From positions 384,276-448,275 of the forward strand of contig NZ_PDNI01000058.1 of NCBI RefSeq assembly GCF_002925845.1: a DNA stretch of 64,000 nucleotides, written 5' to 3'. Each line of letters opens with the position of its first letter. Within the stretch, counting starts at the first letter, position 1. This DNA is from Roseovarius nitratireducens. GTDB taxonomy: Bacteria; Pseudomonadota; Alphaproteobacteria; Rhodobacterales; Rhodobacteraceae. This document shows, in pieces, positions 1 to 8,193 of the stretch. Below the pieces are notes generated by a model, which made no database searches, was not told the origin of the DNA, and saw only the letters and a program-made list of their open reading frames with translations. Made by a program: the position numbers and the translations under genes.

Positions 1-198
1 CCGCGCGCGGCAGCGCGAACCCGCCGGGCAGGTGCGGCGTGCCGCGTGATTCGGTGCGCGGGCGGTGGACATTTTCCGGCCCCCGCCGCATGGTGCGCGC
101 TGCATTGGTTCGGGGGTGGCAGGCATGGCGCGCGACATCATCATGGGCACCGGTCCGCGCGTCCGGCACACCGGCGCGGATGCGCGGCGGGGGCGGCC

Positions 199-651
199 GT
201 GACGGCGCTGACGCTGGCCCGGCCCGGCGATCTCGACCGGCTGTTGCCGATGGTTGCGTCCCGCCATGACGAGGCGGGCCGCACGGGCGACGAGGCGGCG
301 ACGCGCGCCGCCCTCCTGCCGCTCCTCGAGGGCTGCCCCCACGGCGCGGTCTATCTCGTCGGACCGCCGCGCGCGCCCATCGGCTACGTCGCGCTGTCGT
401 TCGGCTGGTCGCTGGCGGCGGGCGGGCTCACGGCCCGCATCGACGAGATGCACATCCGCCGCGCGGTGCGCGGGCGCGGCATCGGCACCGAGGTGCTGGG
501 CAGCCTGCCGCGCGCACTCGCGGCGGCGGGGCTGTGCGCGATCGAGGTTGAAACCGGGCGCGAGGATGCGCGGGCGCGGACGCTCTTTGGCCGACAGCGG
601 TTCCATCCGCTGGAGGACCGGATCACCCTGCGCCTGACGCTGCACCGCTGA
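199..651 (+). CDS. GNAT-family N-acetyltransferase (host gene)
   Basis: The 150-residue protein has the GNAT layout. A beta-strand ending in DEMHI (about 82-86) is followed by RGRGIGTEVL (91-100), the pyrophosphate-binding loop for acetyl-CoA. GNAT enzymes transfer acetyl groups to amines; the substrate cannot be read here. The GTG at 199 is chosen because residues upstream of it in the same frame (from 46) do not resemble the family. The high GC and the position left of the tRNA suggest a host chromosomal gene. A short open frame ending near base 49 may be the tail of the previous gene. Confidence 0.75.
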   Translation: MTALTLARPGDLDRLLPMVASRHDEAGRTGDEAATRAALLPLLEGCPHGAVYLVGPPRAPIGYVALSFGWSLAAGGLTARIDEMHIRRAVRGRGIGTEVLGSLPRALAAAGLCAIEVETGREDARARTLFGRQRFHPLEDRITLRLTLHR

Positions 652-728
652 TTGCACCCTGCACCCCGCCGTGCCGGGGGGGCCAGACGGGGGCGGCGAG
701 GGGGCGACGTGGCATCACCCCCCCGACC

Positions 729-1604
729 TCACGGCATGATCATGTGCACGCCGTCCATCCGCGCGATCTCGGCCACGTCCTCGTCATAGTGCGCGCTCAG
801 CGTCTCGATCATGCCCGAGTCCCATTCCGGCACGTCGAGCTCTTCCTCGATGGCGTCGTCGTCGGCGAACTTGTCGAGAAAGGCCGTCACCACGCGGCAT
901 TTCTGCGCATCGGTGAGACCGGGGCGGCTGTCGATATAGGTGGTGAACCGCTGGTGGCCGGCCCTTGTCATGATCTCGGGCAAGAGCGCGAACTCGCCCG
1001 CGAGCGGCACGCTCTCGTCCGTTCCGGCCATCGCGCGCAGCACCTGTGCCCAGATCAGCGGCGTGTCCTCGTTGCACCACACCGTGACGGGAATATCGGG
1101 CAGCGTGGCGCGGATGCGCGCGATGGTCTCGGACCAGCGCAGATGCGTGGGATCGTCACCACGCAAGAGTTCTGTCACCGTCGAGAACGGCGTGTCGGGC
1201 AGCAACGCGGGCAAGAGCGTGGCCGGGTTGCGCAACCCGAAAAACAGCTCGATCCCGTCGGGCGCGAAGATGCGGTCGAGAAGACCGAGCCGCATATCCG
1301 CCGCCGGGTAGAACCGCGCGCCGCCGATCGACATCTTGGGCGTGCCAAAGAAGCCTTGATTGTCCAGCACCAGCCGCTCGGTGCCCTCGGGCGTGCCGGT
1401 GGCCGCGAGCACGCTGTCGCGCGCATCCTCGGGCAGGGCGGTTTTCTGCGCGGTGTGCATCACGTCGCGCAACAGGCGGCGATAGCTCTCGGGGTCGGGC
1501 ACATGGGTGCGGCGCGGGGCCAGCGTTGCGGTATTGTCGCGCAGGCAGGCGATCAGCCTGTCCTCGTCGGTCATGTGCGCGCCTGCGTGGATGACGACCT
1601 GCAT
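729..1604 (-). CDS. Conserved hypothetical protein (host gene)
   Basis: A 291-residue soluble protein that starts MQVVIHAGAHMTDEDRL. The hydrophobic strand followed by GAH at the N-terminus recalls P-loop-like or sulfotransferase-like proteins common in Rhodobacterales, but no complete Walker motif is present, so I assign no function. The C-terminal half contains an acidic stretch, DKFADDDAIEEELDVPEWD. It is transcribed away from the tRNA-Thr gene with about 130 bp between them. Codon use is ordinary for a GC-rich chromosome. It is taken as host DNA because it lies outside the tRNA that probably marks the prophage edge. Confidence 0.7.
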   Translation of the reverse strand: MQVVIHAGAHMTDEDRLIACLRDNTATLAPRRTHVPDPESYRRLLRDVMHTAQKTALPEDARDSVLAATGTPEGTERLVLDNQGFFGTPKMSIGGARFYPAADMRLGLLDRIFAPDGIELFFGLRNPATLLPALLPDTPFSTVTELLRGDDPTHLRWSETIARIRATLPDIPVTVWCNEDTPLIWAQVLRAMAGTDESVPLAGEFALLPEIMTRAGHQRFTTYIDSRPGLTDAQKCRVVTAFLDKFADDDAIEEELDVPEWDSGMIETLSAHYDEDVAEIARMDGVHMIMP

Positions 1605-1733
1605 TGCTCTCCTCTGCCTCTCGCGGGATTTCGTGGCAGTATAGGCGCTTTGCGGTCGAGGAAAACCGCAATCGTCGGCCCCGCGCCGCTTGCCCGCCGG
1701 GGCGATTGCGTTTAAGGGACGAGGCCGTGCGTG

Positions 1734-1809
1734 GCCGCGTTAGCTCAGCTGGTAGAGCAGCGCTCTTGTAAAGCGAAGGTCGGGGGTTCGATTCCCTCAC
1801 GCGGCACCA
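1734..1809 (+). tRNA. tRNA-Thr (anticodon UGU)
   Basis: The cloverleaf can be folded by eye: acceptor arms GCCGCGT / ACGCGGC, D-arm GCTC/GAGC, an anticodon loop CTTGTAA that gives UGU, a GC-rich T-arm around TTCGATT, and an encoded CCA at 1807-1809. This reads threonine ACN codons. Phage-type genes start directly after it on the other strand, which makes its 3' half a likely phage attachment site. Confidence 0.95.
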
Positions 1810-1812
1810 TTT
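1780..1812 (+). other. Candidate attL at the 3' end of tRNA-Thr
   Basis: The T-arm and acceptor end of tRNA-Thr abut the first phage gene, whose stop codon is at 1813. Tyrosine integrases often recombine into tRNA 3' ends and leave the tRNA intact. This is inferred from position only: no second copy of this tRNA end is visible in the window, so the matching attR must lie to the right of 64000 if the idea is correct. Confidence 0.4.
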
Positions 1813-2052
1813 CTATCCCATAACCACCATGTTTTTATTGGATTGTTGAGTTTCCCCTTCCGGCTGGTCCGCCACTTGGTCCGCCAGCTGATCGACAAAG
1901 TTTTCCAGGTCGCGAACGCGCCAGACGGTGCATCCCTCCCAGCGGATCGGCTCAGGGCACCGGCCCGCCTGCACGCGAGCGTAGAGCGTGCTGCGGCTGA
2001 TTCCCAGCATCCGGGCGGCATCATTGGCGCGGACAAGCAGGGCGGCGGGCAT
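1813..2052 (-). CDS. AlpA/MerR-type HTH protein, possible excisionase
   Basis: A 79-residue protein with a helix-turn-helix at about 8-50 (RANDAARMLGISRSTLYARV), followed by a WEGCTVWRVRDLENFVDQL segment. This is the pattern of AlpA / HTH_17 DNA-binding proteins, which regulate prophage excision or act as excisionases. It is the outermost phage gene, next to the probable attL, and the last gene of the leftward early operon; both fit an excisionase. The C-terminal tail is polar (QPEGETQQSNKN). The integrase partner is not seen. It could instead be a plain transcriptional regulator. Confidence 0.7.
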   Translation of the reverse strand: MPAALLVRANDAARMLGISRSTLYARVQAGRCPEPIRWEGCTVWRVRDLENFVDQLADQVADQPEGETQQSNKNMVVMG

Positions 2053-2055
2053 GGG

Positions 2056-2637
2056 TTAGTCCTTCGGCAGCATGGCGATTTCGGCGCGCAGGTCTGGCGC
2101 GCAGTCTGCGCCTCGCTTATGGACAACCGCCGCTGCGTCCCCCGATGGTCCGAACGGCAGGCCCAGCATGTCGCAGAAATACGCCGTCTGAGCGGCGGCA
2201 TAGGCCGGGTCACGCAGGATCTTGTCGTAGTGCAGGTGCAGCACGAAATGCGCGCCGAACAGGTTTGTAACTATGGATCGGGCGTGTCGGGTGTCGCGCT
2301 GGATCGACTTTGCCATGACACGGCGCGCGGTGCGGTCATTGCGTGTGCCGATCATCTTCAACTGGCTCTTTGCCTGTTCTACCGGATCGCGGGTCAGAAA
2401 GATCGCGGCACCGTTGGGATGGCGAACGCGCGTCACGGTCGGGTCAATCCACTTGACCGCGCGCCCGGCCTGTAGAGCGAGCCATTCGTGATCCACTCCC
2501 GAGGGTGTGACCGGAATATCCTCGAAGGCCGGATGCGTACCGGCGCACGGGACACCCGCAGCCTGTAGCATCTGCATCACCATCGTCGTGCCGCAGCGGC
2601 CAAGCCCGGTCACGAAAAGGACGGGGGTTCTCATCAC
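2056..2637 (-). CDS. Sulfotransferase-like P-loop protein
   Basis: The 193-residue protein starts with a strand and the loop GLGRCGTTMV (about 11-20). This is the 5'-phosphosulfate-binding loop of PAPS-dependent sulfotransferases, in which GxxRxGT replaces a normal Walker A. A second motif, TRDPVEQAKSQ (about 81-91), matches the 3'-phosphate-binding RDPxxxxxS segment. Such enzymes move sulfate onto sugars, lipids or proteins. The substrate is unknown; surface sugar modification that alters phage adsorption is possible. It overlaps the next upstream gene by 4 bp, inside the early operon. It is short for the family. Confidence 0.75.
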   Translation of the reverse strand: MMRTPVLFVTGLGRCGTTMVMQMLQAAGVPCAGTHPAFEDIPVTPSGVDHEWLALQAGRAVKWIDPTVTRVRHPNGAAIFLTRDPVEQAKSQLKMIGTRNDRTARRVMAKSIQRDTRHARSIVTNLFGAHFVLHLHYDKILRDPAYAAAQTAYFCDMLGLPFGPSGDAAAVVHKRGADCAPDLRAEIAMLPKD

Positions 2638-3104
2638 GTCTCTCCCTTCGGCGGCGGCAGGCGCAGCGGCCCGTCAGTGGTGGTGATCGCGTCCCCGACG
2701 CGCCGTCCGTCTGGCAGATGGATATGCGGCAGGAACGCGCTGTCCGTGTCGAGGAAGCCGACCATCATCATTGCGGCCTGCGCCTTGATCCAGTCGGCCA
2801 ATATCGCCCACGCGGCCCGCTCGGCCTGCTGGCGGGCCTTGGCGCGGTGCTGCGCCACGGTCGAGCGCATCCGGCTGCTATGTGGGTTCTCTCGCAGCCA
2901 TGCCTCGGCATAGGCACCGACACGCACCGGTATCGTGATCTCGCGACCATGCAGCCGAAACTGCGCGATGATCTTGTCGTCATCGTCATCCACCATGAAA
3001 CCCACGGCGGTTGCACCGACACCGCGTAGGGTGTCGCGGATTTCCTTCTCGCGGGCCTGACCGGCGGTCGATTGGGCGTAGGGGAGCTTCATGGACGTGG
3101 TCAC
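2634..3104 (-). CDS. Hypothetical phage protein
   Basis: 156 residues, unrecognised. The N-terminal half has a beta-rich segment (GFMVDDDDDKIIAQFRLHGREITIPVRV) and a central basic helix runs over RSTVAQHRAKARQQAERAAWAILADWIKAQ. The first of these helical segments resembles phage proteins whose function is not known. The GTG start at 3104 overlaps the stop of the gene before it (GTGA), so translation is probably coupled. It lies between the sulfotransferase and another unknown gene of the early operon. Confidence 0.65.
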   Translation of the reverse strand: MTTSMKLPYAQSTAGQAREKEIRDTLRGVGATAVGFMVDDDDDKIIAQFRLHGREITIPVRVGAYAEAWLRENPHSSRMRSTVAQHRAKARQQAERAAWAILADWIKAQAAMMMVGFLDTDSAFLPHIHLPDGRRVGDAITTTDGPLRLPPPKGET

Positions 3105-3505
3105 CGCATGATCATGTTCTGGATGGCTATTTCCAGACCGCTAGTGTGGCCGCGAAGCATGGACACCAGCACCTCCGAGATCATTTCGGGGATGCGCGTG
3201 CGGATTTCCTCCGCGATCATGGTCCTCATCTCTTTCTCGCGCCGGTCCAGTTCCTTCTGGATCGCCTCCTTGACCTTGCCGCCCATGACCTCCCGCACAT
3301 GCTCTTGCAGCCACGGTTTCGGGCCTCCGAAGTGCCGGGTGTTGGTGTCACGGTAGAGTTCCGCGTTGATCGCGTCCGAGACGAGCTTCTGGAGCATTTC
3401 GTCGGGCATGAGGTTGCCGATATCACCGCGTATCTTGGCCGTGATCCTGTCACGGAATTGGCGCATCGGGTCGTTGTCTGCTTCGGTTGCGGGGACGTTG
3501 GTCAT
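3101..3505 (-). CDS. Hypothetical phage protein, helical
   Basis: 134 residues, unrecognised. It is predicted to be mostly helical, with a charged segment (KVKEAIQKELDRREKEMRTMIAEEIRTR) in the second half that could form a coiled coil. A central FGGPKPWLQEHVREVMG segment may be a structural turn. It overlaps both neighbours by 4 bp and follows the SNF2-like helicase directly, so it could be a helicase partner, but that is only context. Confidence 0.65.
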   Translation of the reverse strand: MTNVPATEADNDPMRQFRDRITAKIRGDIGNLMPDEMLQKLVSDAINAELYRDTNTRHFGGPKPWLQEHVREVMGGKVKEAIQKELDRREKEMRTMIAEEIRTRIPEMISEVLVSMLRGHTSGLEIAIQNMIMR

Positions 3506-5193
3506 GAGTTTTCTCCTTCTGCTGCGGTCTCGCCCAAAATGGACTTTGCCAACTGCCTGATCCGGGTTTCGTTCACAGGGGTCGCTTCGCTGGCGCCACC
3601 AAAGGGGTTTAGGATTCCGTGGCTTTGCGACGCCTTGAGGCCGAGCGCCGCCATGATCGCCGGGTCGGAGCCGCCGTTGACGTGCAGGAAATGGGCCGTA
3701 ACAGGGCGCGTTTGCCCGTGCCGGTGCAGGCGACCGGTGAATTGCACATGCACCTGCGGCGACCAGTCCAGTTCGGCGTAGACGACATGCGCCGCACGGG
3801 TTTGCAGGCCGTCGATCCCGGCGCCGGAGCGCAGCGACATGAGCATGACGTTCGTATCGCCTTCGATGAACGCTTGACTGGCCTTCTTCTTGGCCGCCGT
3901 ACTCTCCGAACCCGTGAACATCATCGGATTGAGATCGGCCAGCCGCTCAAGAAGGATGTTGTAGACCTCGCGGTGCCACGCACCGACCAGAACCGGCTCG
4001 CCGCTCTCGACGAGGGTCCGAACATAAGCGGCGACCGACCGCGCCTTGGCGACACCCGTCTCGTGGCGCATCAGCATGTTGAGCTCGCGCGCGGCAATGC
4101 CGCGCTCGTGGAACGACCCGCCCAGGACTCTCTGCGCCAGCTTCACCTGCAACTCACGGTCGGTTTGCACCGCACCGTCATCCCAATCGACCTCGATTAC
4201 CGTCTTGGAAAGACCGGGGAGCGTCGCGGCGACCTCGGCGTGATCGTTGGTGCGGCGAAGGGTTATCCCTTCTTCTTGCAGGAATGCGCCAAGCGCCTCT
4301 GGGTCTTTCACGATCCAATGCGTCCCGTGCGAGACGCACCAGTTGGTGATGAACTCCGGCCATGAGCCGAGAGCGCCGGGCGCGATATACTCGACCACGT
4401 TGAATATCTCGGAGCCGTAATTATAGATCGGCGTGGCACTGAGCCCGAGGCGGTTTTCCACCATTGAGCAGATCGACGCCGCCGCTCGCCCCTTCTCGGT
4501 CGCCTCTCCGTGGCGTAGCTCCTGAATCTCGTCGAAGATCACGGTGCGCAAGCCCATCGGCTCGATCATGTCCACCCAGGCGGCGATATTGGAGTAGCGG
4601 AAGACATAGATATCGGCGACCTGCATCGGGCGCGGGTTGCGATCCTTGATCTCAACCGCTCGCAGGTGCGTGAACCGCTCGATATACTGCACCACCCACT
4701 GTGCGGAGAGGTGAGGCTGCACGACCACGGCGGCGGGCAGGCCCCAGCCGTCCGAGATCGCCGCCAGCGCGGAGACGGTCTTGCCGAGACCGACATCATC
4801 GAGCAGCAGAAGGCGACCGGTCTTGCGGAACAGGTCGGCGGCGCGGCACTGATACCCCATTGGAGCCTCGCCGTCGCGAAACCCGCCCAGGAGCGGCGGG
4901 GTGTATTCAACGGAATGGATGGCCTCGATCTGCGCTTGGTTGTCGCGGTAGGCGTTCAGTTGCGTCGAAAGGCGGCCTTTGGTGGTCCCATCCATTTTCA
5001 GCGGGTATCGCTGCATGAACCACTCGAGATCGGCAGCGGTGGACGGTCGATCGCGTAGAACGAATGGCGGAACCGAGCCAAAGGGAACCCCCTTGAATAC
5101 ATCCTTGAAGCGCATGGAAACATGAGGCTTGAGCCGCGATACGACCCATGCCGGCTCGATCCGTTCGCTCGCGTAGTGCAGGCGTCCGTTCAC
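3502..5193 (-). CDS. SNF2-like DEAD/DEAH-box helicase
   Basis: A 563-residue superfamily 2 ATPase. Walker A is DVGLGKT (about 133-139), Walker B is FDEIQEL (about 220-226), motif III is LGLSATPIYNYGSE, and motif VI is QFTGRLHRHGQTRPV near the C-terminus. These are SNF2 / phage helicase signatures: ATP-driven translocation on, or remodelling of, duplex DNA during replication or recombination. The GTG at 5193 is chosen because it overlaps the stop of the preceding nuclease gene (GTGA) and has a purine-rich site (GAGGGGG) upstream. The longer open frame up to 5430 only shadows that nuclease. Confidence in the helicase call is high; the exact role is inferred. Confidence 0.9.
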   Translation of the reverse strand: MNGRLHYASERIEPAWVVSRLKPHVSMRFKDVFKGVPFGSVPPFVLRDRPSTAADLEWFMQRYPLKMDGTTKGRLSTQLNAYRDNQAQIEAIHSVEYTPPLLGGFRDGEAPMGYQCRAADLFRKTGRLLLLDDVGLGKTVSALAAISDGWGLPAAVVVQPHLSAQWVVQYIERFTHLRAVEIKDRNPRPMQVADIYVFRYSNIAAWVDMIEPMGLRTVIFDEIQELRHGEATEKGRAAASICSMVENRLGLSATPIYNYGSEIFNVVEYIAPGALGSWPEFITNWCVSHGTHWIVKDPEALGAFLQEEGITLRRTNDHAEVAATLPGLSKTVIEVDWDDGAVQTDRELQVKLAQRVLGGSFHERGIAARELNMLMRHETGVAKARSVAAYVRTLVESGEPVLVGAWHREVYNILLERLADLNPMMFTGSESTAAKKKASQAFIEGDTNVMLMSLRSGAGIDGLQTRAAHVVYAELDWSPQVHVQFTGRLHRHGQTRPVTAHFLHVNGGSDPAIMAALGLKASQSHGILNPFGGASEATPVNETRIRQLAKSILGETAAEGENS

Positions 5194-5573
5194 AGCCACC
5201 CCCTCGACAGATCCGCGACGAACAGCGGTATGCCCTCGACATCCTTGATGCTGGTGGGCCACGGCGTTCCTGTCGCCAAAACGAGGGCCGCGATCTCCGG
5301 CAGGGCCGCGTAGCGAACCAACTGCCTCCATATCGCGCGGCGGGGGTGCCCGACCTTGATCTCTACCCCGACCGGTCCGCAGAGAATGTCGATGCGATCC
5401 TTGGCGCTCAGGCGCGCCTCGGACTGGCATTCGATCCCCGCTGCCTCGATCACGGCAAGGACATCCCGGTGCGCCGTCGCCTCAGACGTCAGGTTGATCC
5501 GCGCCGCCTGTATCTCGGTGGCGATCCGGCGCGCGAGAAGGCTGGGGTGTATGGCGCATTCACCCGCCATCAC
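5190..5573 (-). CDS. PD-(D/E)XK nuclease-like protein
   Basis: About 127 residues. After a helical N-terminus there is the core RIDILCGPVGVEIKVG, matching the ID...(V)EIK active-site pattern of PD-(D/E)XK nucleases, with aspartate, then glutamate and lysine on a following strand. A conserved RRAIWRQLVRYAALPEIAALVLAT helix-strand follows, as in small Holliday-junction-resolvase-like and VRR-type nucleases. It sits directly upstream of, and overlaps, the SNF2-like helicase, a common phage pairing for DNA processing. Either GTG at 5573 or ATG at 5570 could start it; both overlap the previous stop codon. Confidence 0.75.
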   Translation of the reverse strand: MMAGECAIHPSLLARRIATEIQAARINLTSEATAHRDVLAVIEAAGIECQSEARLSAKDRIDILCGPVGVEIKVGHPRRAIWRQLVRYAALPEIAALVLATGTPWPTSIKDVEGIPLFVADLSRGWL

Positions 5574-6490
5574 TCACCCCCTGCCAGCGCGTGGAAGGCC
5601 GCGCGGACGATGTCCTTTTGCACGGTCCAAGGCACGGCAATGTTCTCAAAGCGCTCCCTTGCCTGAGCATCGTAATAAGGGAGGGAGACGTAATGCTCTC
5701 CCATCATCACGGGTTTGAGCCTGTCGAAAACAGGATTGGGCGTGTGGTCCAGCAGCACCCGCGCCGCCTCTCCCACCGTCACGGGGGCGGAGGTGAGGGC
5801 ATCCGCTCTCGCGCGGGTATTGTTACGTGCCTGTCTTCTGTTCGCCTCTGCCCTAAGCTCGTCGGGCCAAACAGCCGATCCTATTGTTCCTGCTGTCGCA
5901 TATTCCCATTGACAGATCGGACATGGCGCTCCTGCGCCGCACTCGCAGCCATCGACGCTCCACGGGCGGTCTCTGTGGTTTTCGCAAACCCACTTCTCTC
6001 CGGCGCAGTTTCTGCATGTATCACTCAGGGCGAGGTCGAGAGTGGATTGGGGGATGCAGTGAAGGGCCGCGCGGAATATCTTGGGCGCGTGCCAGTCTGG
6101 CTTGTGAATAATCGTATCCGGGCCGGGATAGTTCTGCCGGAACCAATCCGCGAAACGCTCCTGCATTTCAGCGGTGACGGTGATTTTCCCAGCCCCCTGT
6201 GCCTTCCCGTCCGCGTAGCCCTGTCGATAGGCATGATCCTTCATGCGCAGGTCCCACGGGCAGCGACTGGAATATTCTGGGGCTTCGCTCTCTCGCCACA
6301 TCCCCATGCCGTCCTGCGGGCCGTCTGGACCGTTCGGCCCCACGCGCTCGGCGGCGTCCTCGAAACTGTATCTGCCAGCCTGTGATTTCAGGCCGGTGTA
6401 GCCCGCCGCATTGGGGCGATAGTAGAGGCCGCGCTTCTCGATCAGGTATAGATCATTGCTCATTTCTTCGGTGTTCCTGTTCTCAGTCAT
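5570..6490 (-). CDS. Phage protein with cysteine cluster
   Basis: 306 residues. The N-terminus LYLIEKRGLYYRPNAAGYTG and the following AGRYSFEDA match a small module found in many phage early proteins. Near the middle, CRNCAGEKWVCENH and CECGAGAPCPICQWEY provide at least seven cysteines, so a zinc-binding region is likely. The C-terminus is amphipathic. The ATG at 6490 is chosen because AAGGAGG lies 6 nt upstream; the longer open frame to 6670 is a shadow of the next gene. Function unknown. Confidence 0.75.
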   Translation of the reverse strand: MTENRNTEEMSNDLYLIEKRGLYYRPNAAGYTGLKSQAGRYSFEDAAERVGPNGPDGPQDGMGMWRESEAPEYSSRCPWDLRMKDHAYRQGYADGKAQGAGKITVTAEMQERFADWFRQNYPGPDTIIHKPDWHAPKIFRAALHCIPQSTLDLALSDTCRNCAGEKWVCENHRDRPWSVDGCECGAGAPCPICQWEYATAGTIGSAVWPDELRAEANRRQARNNTRARADALTSAPVTVGEAARVLLDHTPNPVFDRLKPVMMGEHYVSLPYYDAQARERFENIAVPWTVQKDIVRAAFHALAGGE

Positions 6491-6501
6491 CGGAACCTCC
6501 T

Positions 6502-7566
6502 TCAATGCGTCACGAATGCGATGGGCACGGGCGAGGCCCAGCACACACCGCAGTTGCCGCAGTGGGTGCCGCGCGGGCTGCCTTCCATCCCGTCGCGCTG
6601 CTCGGGGCAGACCACGGCATCGCCGATCCGCTTCTGCGCGGTCGGGAAATCGACGGTGAAGGTTCCCCACGGGCCGGTCACGTCGCTGTGCCGCATCCAG
6701 AAGCGATCCGGGTGCCGCCCGCGCACCGCGGCGATGTAATCCCCGATCTCGGTGCCTTGCTTGTGGGCGGTGAAGCCGAACACGAACAGGTTGGGGTGAC
6801 GCTCAAGCGCGCGGGACCAGAACTCGACGTATTCGACCGACCAGAAATCCCCCAGGACATGCAGGCGGATCAGGATGCGTTCATGCCGATTGCAGAGGGC
6901 CGCGATCTCCTGGTCGAGCTGGGCGATCAGCGCGGGGCCGTGCCGCCAGCGCCGAGCGTGGGGCATGGAGTTGCCATAGCAGGATTGCCAATGAGCACAG
7001 GCCCTCGGGCACGTCGCGCGTTCCTCGAGCGTCAGCGTGTAGATGCGCGCCCCCTTGAGCCAGCCGACAAGCACGTCGCCGCCGATCTTTGCAGCGTTGC
7101 AGCCGTCTTTCAGAAGCGGCTCGCCGGGGTCGGGCTCGAACACGCGGCCCGGAAACAGCGTGCGCCGCGCATCGGCCGCCACGGTGGTAGAGGGATCGCC
7201 CATCGGCACCGGCACGGTCTTGAATCGACGGCGGTCCTGCGCGCGCGCGCTCTTGGCCTTGGCGGCTCCTGCTTTGCGAAGGGCGGCCACGTCCCCCTTG
7301 GATTGCTTCCGCCCGCCACGGCTCAGGCCCACCGCGTAGATGTCGTTGTAGACCGTCTGGACCTTCACGCCGATGGCCTCCGCGATCTGGTGCGGCGTCT
7401 TTCCGCGCTTCGTGTCCTGCGCGACGATCTTGCGACGGAGTGCGACCTTGGGGCAGGGCTCGCGCCCGCGCCGCTCCTTCGTGGGCTTCTCTGGCACCGC
7501 TTCTACGCGGCCCGCGCTCACCGCCTCGTCAATGGCGGCGCGCTCATCTGGTGACAGCACATCCAT
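6502..7566 (-). CDS. GP88-like cysteine protein with N-terminal HTH
   Basis: 354 residues. The first 100 contain a helix-turn-helix-like segment (TPHQIAEAIGVKVQTVYNDIY) and basic linkers. The rest has the pattern TCPRACAHWQSCYGN and a C-terminal CPEQ...HCGNCGVCW, the conserved cysteines of the phage GP88 family, which may bind an iron-sulfur cluster. Members also carry segments like LIRLHVLGDFWSVEYVEFW and RFWMRHSDVTGP, both present here. The biochemical role of GP88 is unknown. The fusion with an HTH suggests DNA binding. The gene abuts a small membrane protein gene at 7566. Confidence 0.7.
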   Translation of the reverse strand: MDVLSPDERAAIDEAVSAGRVEAVPEKPTKERRGREPCPKVALRRKIVAQDTKRGKTPHQIAEAIGVKVQTVYNDIYAVGLSRGGRKQSKGDVAALRKAGAAKAKSARAQDRRRFKTVPVPMGDPSTTVAADARRTLFPGRVFEPDPGEPLLKDGCNAAKIGGDVLVGWLKGARIYTLTLEERATCPRACAHWQSCYGNSMPHARRWRHGPALIAQLDQEIAALCNRHERILIRLHVLGDFWSVEYVEFWSRALERHPNLFVFGFTAHKQGTEIGDYIAAVRGRHPDRFWMRHSDVTGPWGTFTVDFPTAQKRIGDAVVCPEQRDGMEGSPRGTHCGNCGVCWASPVPIAFVTH

Positions 7567-7775
7567 TAGCGGTGCCCTTCCGAGCGCGACAGAATTTCAT
7601 CAAGGCAGATGATCGGCCACAGCAGGAGCATGGCAAAGGCCACAACCTCAATGAGTGCGGGCAGCCACGGCCCATCCTCCATCATGACCTCGCGCACCAT
7701 GTCCCGCTCGTGATCGAAATGGCGCAGCCCGGCGGCGATGGGGAGAAGGTAGAGGATAATGGCGAGCCACATCAT
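7566..7775 (-). CDS. Small membrane protein
   Basis: 69 residues with two hydrophobic stretches: MWLAIILYLLPIAAGL at the N-terminus and PALIEVVAFAMLLLWPIICL near residues 43-62. A charged loop lies between them (RHFDHERDMVREVMMEDG). This predicts an inner-membrane hairpin. It overlaps the upstream XRE regulator gene by 4 bp (ATGA). Function unknown; in this position, superinfection exclusion is possible but unsupported. Confidence 0.6.
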   Translation of the reverse strand: MMWLAIILYLLPIAAGLRHFDHERDMVREVMMEDGPWLPALIEVVAFAMLLLWPIICLDEILSRSEGHR

Positions 7776-8170
7776 GCAGCACCCGCCTTGTCTGCCGCCG
7801 CCTCCACCAGCACCAAGAGGCCGATCTTCACGTCATCCTGGCAGGCGCGGAACGCGGTGAGCATCGCGGTCTCGACCTTGCTTTGGGAGGCCAGATCATC
7901 GGCGCGCGCCCCGTCGAGAGCATACTTCGCCGGGAGGCCGTTCCAGAAATAGTGCAGGTCGCAGGCCAGCACCTCGGCGATCCGAAAGAGCTTCGACGCG
8001 CTCACGCGGTTCGCGCCGGTCTCGTATTTCTGGACCTGCTGGAATTTCACGCCGATAGCCGCGCCAAGCTCGGTCTGCGTCATACCGACCGCCCTGCGTC
8101 GGTCACGGATGCGCGCGCCGACATGGGTGTCGATATCGGCATCAGGCATGGCCTTGAGTTGTGGCTTCAT
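7772..8170 (-). CDS. XRE-family HTH regulator
   Basis: 132 residues with a classic lambda-repressor-type HTH: GARIRDRRRAVGMTQTELGAAIGVKFQQVQKYETGANRVSASKLFRIAEVL. The C-terminal part is helical and has no peptidase domain, so it should not be a LexA-type self-cleaving repressor. This form is frequent in alphaproteobacterial phages and chromosomes. The ATG at 8170 has AAAGGA 6-7 nt upstream. It lies within the early operon, so it may adjust early transcription rather than set lysogeny. Confidence 0.85.
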   Translation of the reverse strand: MKPQLKAMPDADIDTHVGARIRDRRRAVGMTQTELGAAIGVKFQQVQKYETGANRVSASKLFRIAEVLACDLHYFWNGLPAKYALDGARADDLASQSKVETAMLTAFRACQDDVKIGLLVLVEAAADKAGAA

Positions 8171-8193
8171 GGTGTCGATCCTTTCTCGCCCGA

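Noticed and set aside
744-1715. A 323-codon plus-strand frame
   Set aside because: Antisense to the conserved 729-1604 gene, and low-complexity Arg/His-rich product.
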